DNA of 5,012 bases from Planctomycetota bacterium (lineage in GTDB: Bacteria > Planctomycetota > Phycisphaerae > UBA1845 > CAIVHJ01): the NCBI GenBank assembly GCA_022573485.1, contig JACZTW010000275.1, forward strand, positions 1-5,012, written 5' to 3'. The notes beneath the pieces were generated by a model, which saw only the letters and a list, made by a program, of their open reading frames with translations, did not search any database and was not told where the DNA came from. A program made the translations under genes and the position numbers. This document shows, in pieces, positions 1 to 4,491 of the stretch. The stretch's first letter is position 1; every line of letters starts with the position of its first letter.

Positions 1-1290
1 GATGTCTCCCCTTCCGACACGTTTCGTCATCGCCTGATCTTCCCGATTGTGGATCCGACGGAGCGCATCGTGGGTTTCGGCGGGCGCGCCTTGGGTGATC
101 AGTCAGCCAAATATATTAATTCTCCGGAAACGGCCGTATTTCATAAGAGTCAGTGCTTGTATGGCATGAATCATGCCCGGTCCGCGCTCAAGGATCGCGG
201 GCGGGCCGTGCTCGTGGAAGGCTACACCGACGTTATCATGGCTCACCAGCATGGCTTTACCGAGACCGTGGCCCCATTGGGGACCTCACTGACAGAGGGT
301 CAGTCCGATATGCTCCGGCGTTACAGCCCGTGTGTGGTGGTCGTGTTCGACGCCGACCCGGCCGGGCGCAAGGCTGCGGATCGGGCGGCAGAAATCGCCA
401 TGAAATCGCACCTGGATGTCCTGCTGGCGGTCATGCCGGACGGCACGGACCCCTGCGAATTTCTGTCCGAAAAAAACCCTGCGGATTTTGAGGAATTATT
501 GATTTCAGCCAAGCCGGCGCTACTATTCAAGTGGGAAATCACACTTCGTGAGCACCAGGGTGGTGGGACTCCAGCAGCCCGCTTGCGGGCGGTCACGAGT
601 TTTATAGAATTTGTCGCTTTCTCGGACGTCTTCGGAAGTCTGGGTGACATTGAGCGCGGGCTGGCCATTGATCAGCTGGCTCGCTTGGTAGGAATAAGAC
701 GAGAGAGTGTTTGCGAACAAATCGAGGAAGCCAGACGGCGCAATCGCCCACCGCAAGTGGAGACGGCCGGCGCCCAATCTCAGCCGGCCCGCAGGCGGCC
801 GCGCGACACCCAGGAGGCAGCAGCCCTTGATATCTTGATGGCCCTGCTTTGCGAACCCGGGCTGTCTGATCAAGCGGCGGAGTGGTTCCAGCCGAGCCTG
901 TTTGTGGACGGGCAACTGCGGCGAATCGCCGAGGGAGTGGCGGTCCTGACCGAAGAGAGGGGAGCGTTTTCCGTCAACGGCTTGATCGAAAAACTCGAAT
1001 CACCCGACGATGCAGCCCGCATCGTAGACCTTGTGGAGCGGGGACGAGCCCGAGCCCGTCCGGAAGAATGTTTGACGGCTGCGGTGGCTCGCTTGAAGGA
1101 GATGGTGGCAGTCCGGGATTCGCACAAAGCAAGCGAGCAATGGTCGGGCAGCGGGACCGATGATCCCGCATCTGCAGTTCAGAACCGGGATCAGAACTTC
1201 GCAGAAGTACATGGCCCGACGAAGGAATACGCCAGTGCCGCGAATTTCATGGGCATTCGAAAGCTGAAAGTGGACACGACGCATCACTAA
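1..1290 (+). CDS. dnaG: DNA primase, C-terminal part (5'-truncated by window edge)
   Basis: DnaG makes the RNA primers for lagging-strand replication, working with the replicative helicase DnaB. The frame is open from base 1, so the visible 429 residues are the C-terminal part; the zinc-binding domain and the start of the polymerase domain lie upstream. Visible first is the conserved run FRHRLIFPI...RIVGFGGR. The TOPRIM domain follows, with the metal-binding glutamate in VEGYTDV (window residue 73) and the acidic pair in FDADPAGRKAA (window residues 117 and 119), then DGTDPCEFL. After about residue 270 comes a basic, polar linker and a divergent helical domain (LDILMALLCEPGL... through SLFVDGQLRRIAEGV), which I take to be the DnaB-interacting domain by position and pattern. 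An internal GTG at 49 is not the start, since conserved primase sequence lies before it. The TAA stop is followed 49 bases later by rpoD, as in the dnaG-rpoD operon of many bacteria. Identification is very secure; the C-terminal domain assignment is less so. Confidence 0.96.
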   Translation, partial: DVSPSDTFRHRLIFPIVDPTERIVGFGGRALGDQSAKYINSPETAVFHKSQCLYGMNHARSALKDRGRAVLVEGYTDVIMAHQHGFTETVAPLGTSLTEGQSDMLRRYSPCVVVVFDADPAGRKAADRAAEIAMKSHLDVLLAVMPDGTDPCEFLSEKNPADFEELLISAKPALLFKWEITLREHQGGGTPAARLRAVTSFIEFVAFSDVFGSLGDIERGLAIDQLARLVGIRRESVCEQIEEARRRNRPPQVETAGAQSQPARRRPRDTQEAAALDILMALLCEPGLSDQAAEWFQPSLFVDGQLRRIAEGVAVLTEERGAFSVNGLIEKLESPDDAARIVDLVERGRARARPEECLTAAVARLKEMVAVRDSHKASEQWSGSGTDDPASAVQNRDQNFAEVHGPTKEYASAANFMGIRKLKVDTTHH

Positions 1291-1327
1291 TGTGACATCG
1301 GAACCGCGCGGCGCCGCCGGCGGAACC

Positions 1328-1333
1328 GGGAGA
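1328..1333 (+). promoter_or_regulatory. Ribosome binding site of rpoD (start at 1340)
   Basis: GGGAGA lies six bases before the ATG at 1340 and supports that start over the GTG at 1292, which abuts the dnaG stop and has no purine-rich site at proper distance. A second purine run, AAAGAGG at 1355-1361, sits five bases before the in-frame ATG at 1367, so initiation nine codons later remains a real alternative. Confidence 0.55.
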
Positions 1334-1339
1334 CACGCG

Positions 1340-3058
1340 ATGGTAGAATTCGTCAAAGAGGCAGAGATGGATCCGATCGAGGCGTCCATCATGGAACTGG
1401 TCGCCAAGGGCAAGAAGCAGGGCTTCCTCAGTTGGGAAGAACTGAATCAGCGCCTGCCCGATGAGGCCATCATCCCCGACAAACTCGAAGTCATCATGCT
1501 GCGCCTCGATGAGGCCGGCATCGAAATGATGGACGAGGCCGAAGCAAGCCGCATGCTGGAAACCCGGCAGACCAAACCCAAGGAGGACGCCGACGCCAAG
1601 GACGGCCCCGACGAGGTCAGCCGGGAAGTGCTGGCGGACGATGCGGTCGCCCGGCGCATCGACGATCCGGTGCGCATGTATCTCACTCAAATGGGCGAGA
1701 TTCCGCTGCTGACCCGGCCTGAGGAAATCAACCTGGCCAAGAAAATCGAGTTGACCCGCATGGCGTTTCGCCAAAAAGTGCTCGAGAGTGATTTTTGCGC
1801 GGCTCAGGCGGTCCACATCATCCGGCAGGTCGAACAAGGCCAGCTGCCTTTCGACCGCACCATGAAGATCTCCACTTCCGAGCAAAGCGCCAAGAGGACC
1901 ATCATCGAGCGCCTGCCCGTCAACCTGCAGACGGTCGAGAAACTGCTCGAACTCGACACGGATGATTGGACCTGGATGAATGAAAGCCGGGTCGCCGCCC
2001 GAATCAAGAGCGAGTGCCACGCCAGGCTCCACGGCCGACGCCGTAAGATGTCCAAGCTATTGGAGGAACTCTCTCTGCGGACCAGCCGCATTCAGCCGCT
2101 GATGAGGAAGCTCGTCGGCCTGCACCGCAAGATGTGCGAATTGCAGACCCGGCTCGAACGCCAAGACAAGAAGCAGACCATGTCCGCTGAGGACGTGCAG
2201 GTGCTCAAGGAAGAATTCGAGGGCATTTGTTCTCTGGTCCTGGAGACGCCTGAGGACCTCGGCGCCCGCCTGACCAGTATTCAGCGCGTTTTCGGCGAGT
2301 ACGAGGAAGCCAAGCGCCGGCTGTCCGGCGGAAACCTGCGGCTGGTCGTTTCGATCGCCAAGAAGTACCGCAATCGAGGACTGTCCTTCCTGGACATCAT
2401 CCAGGAGGGCAACACCGGCCTGATGCGCGCCGTCGACAAGTATGAATACAAGCGCGGCTACAAGTTCAGCACTTATGCCACATGGTGGATTCGCCAGGCC
2501 ATCACCCGGGCCATCGCCGATCATGCACGCACCATTCGTATTCCGGTACACATGATCGAGACCATGAGCAGGCTCCGCAACCTCAGCAAGAAGCTGGAGC
2601 AGGAGCTGCGCCGCGAGCCGACCATCGAGGAAATCGCCCAGGCAGCGGACATGCCGGTCTATGAAGCGCGGCGCGTGCTCAAGATCTCGCGGCACCCGAT
2701 CTCGCTGGATCGCCCGGTCGGCGACAGTGAGGATTCCTACTTCAGCGACTTCATCGAAGACGCCGCCGCCGAATCGCCCGTCACTTGTGCCGGCAGCGAG
2801 ATGCTCAAGGACCGCATCGAGGAAGTGCTCAAAACGCTGACCTACCGCGAGCGCGAGATCATCAAGCTGCGTTACGGCATCGGCGACGGCTATACCTACA
2901 CGCTCGAAGAAGTCGGCCGAATCTTCAAGGTCACCCGCGAGCGCGTGCGGCAGGTTGAAGCCAAGGCCATACGCAAGTTGCAGCACCCGGTGCGATCCCG
3001 CAAGCTGGAGGGTTTCCTCGACGGCCACGTCACCACGCCAATGGAGGAAGCGGTCTGA
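1340..3058 (+). CDS. rpoD: RNA polymerase primary sigma factor (sigma-70 / RpoD)
   Basis: Housekeeping sigma factor that directs core RNA polymerase to -10/-35 promoters. From ATG 1340 the protein has 572 residues (563 if ATG 1367 is used). Region 1.1 occupies about residues 10-70 (ELVAKGKKQGFLSWEELNQ), followed by an acidic linker. Region 1.2 starts at about residue 108 (DDPVRMYLTQMGEIPLLTR). A helical, charged non-conserved region of roughly 190 residues follows (about 140-331); it holds QLPFDRTMKIS and LSLRTSRIQPLM, which I remember as typical of planctomycete RpoD. Regions 2.1-2.4 start at residue 332. The promoter-melting aromatics are intact in FSTYATWWIRQ (Y379, W382, W383), as are Q386 and T389 of region 2.4. 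Region 3 contains REPTIEEIAQAADMPVYEAR. Region 4 starts near 497, with the -35-binding helix VTRERVRQVEAKAIRKLQ. The presence of region 1.1 and all core regions marks it as the essential primary factor. It is probably co-transcribed with dnaG and is ended by the hairpin at 3123-3153. Confidence 0.97.
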   Translation: MVEFVKEAEMDPIEASIMELVAKGKKQGFLSWEELNQRLPDEAIIPDKLEVIMLRLDEAGIEMMDEAEASRMLETRQTKPKEDADAKDGPDEVSREVLADDAVARRIDDPVRMYLTQMGEIPLLTRPEEINLAKKIELTRMAFRQKVLESDFCAAQAVHIIRQVEQGQLPFDRTMKISTSEQSAKRTIIERLPVNLQTVEKLLELDTDDWTWMNESRVAARIKSECHARLHGRRRKMSKLLEELSLRTSRIQPLMRKLVGLHRKMCELQTRLERQDKKQTMSAEDVQVLKEEFEGICSLVLETPEDLGARLTSIQRVFGEYEEAKRRLSGGNLRLVVSIAKKYRNRGLSFLDIIQEGNTGLMRAVDKYEYKRGYKFSTYATWWIRQAITRAIADHARTIRIPVHMIETMSRLRNLSKKLEQELRREPTIEEIAQAADMPVYEARRVLKISRHPISLDRPVGDSEDSYFSDFIEDAAAESPVTCAGSEMLKDRIEEVLKTLTYREREIIKLRYGIGDGYTYTLEEVGRIFKVTRERVRQVEAKAIRKLQHPVRSRKLEGFLDGHVTTPMEEAV

Positions 3059-3074
3059 GCTTCAAGAAGAATTT

Positions 3075-3107
3075 GCGGACTGCGTCCGCGGATCGTTCGG
3101 ACAATCC
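3075..3107 (+). other. Overlapping alternative hairpins after rpoD
   Basis: GCGGAC (3075-3080) and GTCCGC (3084-3089) form a six-pair stem with a three-base loop. GTCCG (3084-3088) can instead pair with CGGAC (3098-3102), and GGAT (3090-3093) with ATCC (3104-3107). The structures exclude one another. No T-run follows, so this is not itself a terminator; it may stabilise the rpoD mRNA end or mean nothing. Confidence 0.3.
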
Positions 3108-3122
3108 ACCAATAAACCCTAT

Positions 3123-3153
3123 ATAGCCCCGGGCATGCCCGGGGTTATCTTTT
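3123..3153 (+). terminator. Intrinsic terminator of the dnaG-rpoD unit
   Basis: CCCCGGG (3127-3133), loop CATG, then CCCGGGG (3138-3144) make a seven-pair all-GC stem; the whole 18 bases are a perfect palindrome. Pairs 3123-3126 with 3145-3148 extend the stem, including one G-U. A T-rich tract, TTATCTTTT, runs from 3145 to 3153. It lies 65 bases after the rpoD stop and before the next gene on the same strand, as expected for a rho-independent terminator. The opposite strand lacks a T-run, so it should act mainly for + strand transcription. Confidence 0.85.
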
Positions 3154-3209
3154 GCGCCGTATTCCCCACCCCACCTCCGTCTTTTCCCTGAAAAAACCCG
3201 AAACCCAAT

Positions 3210-3236
3210 GAACTTTTCGCCCCACCGGCGCACTAA
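3210..3236 (+). promoter_or_regulatory. Possible ECF-type promoter for the dockerin gene
   Basis: GAACTT (3210-3215) is followed, after 16 bases, by ACTAA (3232-3236). This resembles the E. coli sigma-E pattern GAACTT-N16-TCTRA with one mismatch in the -10. Transcription would start near 3243, leaving only about a dozen bases before the ATG at 3256. No good sigma-70 promoter was seen between the terminator and this gene. The match was found by eye in about 100 bases and may be chance. Confidence 0.25.
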
Positions 3237-3243
3237 ACAGTGT

Positions 3244-3248
3244 GGAGG
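3244..3248 (+). promoter_or_regulatory. Ribosome binding site of the dockerin gene
   Basis: A full GGAGG sits seven bases before the ATG at 3256. This fixes the start there and not at the in-frame ATG at 3208, which has only A/C-rich sequence before it. Confidence 0.85.
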
Positions 3249-3255
3249 CTACGGC

Positions 3256-3756
3256 ATGAGCGATTTGCAACCTGACATCCCGACCGATTCCGATCTACAG
3301 GCCCCGCCGGCGTTCGCACGCGACCTCAAAGCACTCTACACGCCACCGTCGGCCATACCACCTACCACTAACGAAGCGATCCTCACCCACACCCAACGGC
3401 GAAGCGTCGGCCGGCGGCGAAACCGTTTGCTGCTGCGCTGGGCCGTGCCGCCTGCGGCGGCGGCTGCCGTCATCATGTGGGTCGTGTTCAATCCCTTCGC
3501 CACGCCCGACATGGAGGATTCGCCCCTTTTCGAGTCCGCCGGTCCATTGGGCACGCGTCAGCTCGCCGACCACCGCGACATCGACGGCAACGGCCGCGTG
3601 GACATTCTCGACGCCTTGGCGCTGGCTCGGAGCATCAAAGACAACCGCGTCGCCGAACAGCCGTGGGATTTCAACGGCGACGGCCTGATCGATCGCCAAG
3701 ACGTCGATACGGTAGCCCAATCCGCCGTACGCCTGAACAAAGGAGCATCGTCATGA
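3256..3756 (+). CDS. Membrane-anchored dockerin-domain protein
   Basis: A 166-residue protein of unknown exact role. Residues 1-61 are soluble and end in a basic stretch (R48-R61, including GRRRNR). This precedes a single hydrophobic segment at about 63-81 (PPAAAAAVIMWVVFNPF), predicting an inside N-terminus and an outside C-terminus. The outer part holds two EF-hand-like dockerin loops. Loop 1 is DIDGNGRVDILD (108-119), with D108, D110, N112, D116 and D119. Loop 2 is DFNGDGLIDRQD (138-149), with D138, N140, D142, D146 and D149. All calcium ligands are present and each loop is followed by a helix, as in type I dockerins. The N-terminal run LQAPPAFARDLKALYTPP resembles, from memory, planctomycete proteins encoded next to ECF sigma factors; an anti-sigma-like role is only a guess, and no zinc-type HxxxCxxC motif is seen. 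The stop overlaps the next gene's start by four bases, so the two are almost certainly co-translated. Dockerin domain is firm; function is not. Confidence 0.88.
   Translation: MSDLQPDIPTDSDLQAPPAFARDLKALYTPPSAIPPTTNEAILTHTQRRSVGRRRNRLLLRWAVPPAAAAAVIMWVVFNPFATPDMEDSPLFESAGPLGTRQLADHRDIDGNGRVDILDALALARSIKDNRVAEQPWDFNGDGLIDRQDVDTVAQSAVRLNKGASS
3741..3745 (+). promoter_or_regulatory. Ribosome binding site of the secreted beta-protein gene
   Basis: AGGAG lies inside the end of the upstream gene, seven bases before ATG 3753. It shows that the start is at the ATGA overlap, not at earlier in-frame codons inside the dockerin gene. Confidence 0.8.
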
Positions 3757-4256
3757 ACGCCGATCGTAGGGTGGGTACTGCCCACCATTCCGTCAGACCC
3801 GCACATCTGTGGTGGGCTTTGCCCACCCTACTGTTGACGGCGCTGCTCGCTACGGCAGCGTTCGCGCAGCGCGGCGACGATGCGCCTCCGGGCGTGCGCT
3901 TCGAATACATCGATGTCTATGTCGATTCGGGTGACGCGCCGCTGGCGGCGTATCAGTTTGAACTCACGGATTCCGCCGGCAGCATCAAGATCGTCGGCAT
4001 CGAGGGCGGCGCGCACGAAGCCTTCGCCACACCGCCCTACTACGACCCCAAAGCCCTCAAGAACAACCGCGTTATCATCGCCGCCTTCAGCACCGCCGAC
4101 GCCCTGCCCACCGGCAAAACCCGCGTGGCCACCGTCCACGTGCAGGTCGACGTTGACGTGATTCCCGAAATCACGATCAACCTTGCCGTCGCCGGCGACG
4201 TACAAGGAAATGAAATCAACGCCAAAGTATCGATTGTCTACTCCGGCCAGGAATAG
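3753..4256 (+). CDS. Secreted beta-sandwich protein, possibly cohesin-like
   Basis: A 167-residue exported protein. The N-terminus has arginines at 5, 6 and 15, a hydrophobic core at about 19-37 and an AFA-Q signal-peptidase site at 38/39, leaving a mature chain of 129 residues. That chain alternates short beta-like strands: VRFEYIDVYVDSG, LAAYQFELTD, IKIVGIEGG, NRVIIAAFST, TRVATVHVQVDVDV, EITINLAVAGDV and NAKVSIVYS. It has no cysteine and no obvious catalytic motif. Strand order, size and the 'V..SGDAPLAAYQFEL' opening recall cohesin-like domains of the carbohydrate-binding-module fold. That is an inference from pattern, strengthened by the dockerin encoded immediately upstream with an ATGA overlap. 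The first coding part carries a 66-base inverted repeat (3766-3831) encoding residues 5-27, so the signal peptide is partly repeat-derived. Alternative: a general extracellular Ig-like protein with no dockerin partner. Gene call is strong; the cohesin label is moderate to weak. Confidence 0.85.
   Translation: MNADRRVGTAHHSVRPAHLWWALPTLLLTALLATAAFAQRGDDAPPGVRFEYIDVYVDSGDAPLAAYQFELTDSAGSIKIVGIEGGAHEAFATPPYYDPKALKNNRVIIAAFSTADALPTGKTRVATVHVQVDVDVIPEITINLAVAGDVQGNEINAKVSIVYSGQE
3766..3831 (+). repeat. Two-arm inverted-repeat element inside a coding sequence
   Basis: Left arm 3766-3787 (GTAGGGTGGG, four variable bases, GCCCACCA) and right arm 3810-3831 (TGGTGGGC, TTT, GCCCACCCTAC) are 22-base imperfect inverted repeats around a 22-base centre. 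Each arm also folds alone: GGTGGG/CCCACC on the left, GGTGGGC/GCCCACC with a TTT loop on the right. The element can thus form one long hairpin or two small ones. Its length, 66 bases, preserves reading frame. Its translation (RRVGTAHH...WWALPTL) is a string I remember at odd places in planctomycete proteins, which suggests a dispersed REP/MITE-like family; copy number cannot be shown here. Confidence 0.8.
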
Positions 4257-4259
4257 TTC

Positions 4260-4291
4260 AGGAGTTTAGGAGTTGGAGAGTTGAGGATAGC
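4260..4291 (+). repeat. Degenerate period-8 tandem repeat
   Basis: Successive eight-base units read AGGAGTTT, AGGAGTTG, GAGAGTTG and AGGATAGC, beginning four bases after the upstream stop codon. The last unit is decayed. The purine-rich AGGAGTTT motif looks like a dispersed intergenic repeat rather than a ribosome site, since no start codon with a sustained frame follows. Confidence 0.6.
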
Positions 4292-4306
4292 AAATGGACA
4301 AGGAGC

Positions 4307-4344
4307 CGCGGGCGGAACCTGTCCCGACTTGTCGGGAGCCCGCG
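4307..4344 (+). repeat. Nested inverted repeat (REP-like hairpin)
   Basis: TCCCGAC (4322-4328), TT, GTCGGGA (4331-4337) form a perfect seven-pair inner stem. CGCGGGC (4307-4313) pairs with GCCCGCG (4338-4344) as an outer stem, with eight unpaired bases (4314-4321) on the left side only. No T-run follows, so terminator activity would be weak. It may cap the upstream mRNA 3' end or be a mobile palindromic element. Confidence 0.65.
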
Positions 4345-4389
4345 CGGATCCACTGAAAGTGAGAACGCCGCACCTCACGAACGTCCGCG

Positions 4390-4405
4390 TCCCGGCGCGC
4401 CGGGA
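4390..4405 (+). repeat. Perfect 16-base palindrome
   Basis: TCCCGGCGCGCCGGGA equals its own reverse complement. As RNA it could form a six-pair stem with a four-base loop; as DNA it could be a dimer-binding operator. It lies 87 bases before the next start codon. In GC-rich DNA such palindromes can arise by chance. Confidence 0.4.
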
Positions 4406-4480
4406 AAGCTTGCGGCTCGGGAGATACATGAATCGGATGGGTCACGACCCGTCGGAAGTGACGCCCTCGACAATCTCGCA

Positions 4481-4486
4481 GAGGAG
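4481..4486 (+). promoter_or_regulatory. Ribosome binding site of the 3'-truncated envelope gene
   Basis: GAGGAG, five bases before ATG 4492, supports that start and frame in a region where a longer out-of-phase open frame (4281-4661) also exists. Confidence 0.75.
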
Positions 4487-4491
4487 CAATT

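Larger units (their letters stand above)
4257..4491 (+). other. Intergenic region with stacked repeats and palindromes
   Basis: This 235-base gap holds no credible gene. In order it contains a degenerate period-8 repeat, a nested hairpin, a weak GTGAG/CTCAC stem (4359-4363 with 4374-4378), a 16-base perfect palindrome, a GTCAC/GTGAC stem (4441-4445 with 4458-4462) and the GAGGAG ribosome site of the next gene. No convincing sigma-70 promoter or T-tailed terminator was found. A promoter for the following gene probably lies within it but cannot be pinpointed. Confidence 0.6.

Noticed and set aside
1292..1339. Extended rpoD start at GTG 1292
   Set aside because: There is no ribosome site at suitable distance. 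The added residues (MTSEPRGAAGGTGRH) are low-complexity and lie before the normal start of region 1.1.
1247..2032. Reverse-strand open frame of 261 codons spanning the dnaG-rpoD junction
   Set aside because: It is a shadow of two firmly identified genes on the other strand, with no family pattern and no supporting start context.
2057..3028. Long reverse-strand open frame of 323 codons opposite rpoD
   Set aside because: It lies fully antisense to the conserved rpoD regions. Its composition follows from the codon bias of the GC-rich sense strand, and it shows no recognisable domain.
3123..3153. Terminator hairpin considered as an operator palindrome
   Set aside because: The downstream T-rich tract and its place right after rpoD fit an intrinsic terminator better.
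3208..3255. Earlier ATG for the dockerin gene at 3208
   Set aside because: It lacks a Shine-Dalgarno, while the ATG at 3256 has a perfect GGAGG seven bases upstream.
3477..3752. Upstream extension of the secreted beta-protein frame inside the dockerin gene
   Set aside because: The sequence is an arginine-rich off-frame reading of the dockerin domain. The real start is ATG 3753, with AGGAG and a signal peptide.
4363..4391. Possible ECF promoter (GAAC with downstream CGTC) before the envelope gene
   Set aside because: The spacings (15 or 21 bases) do not fit, and both motifs are short and frequent in GC-rich DNA.
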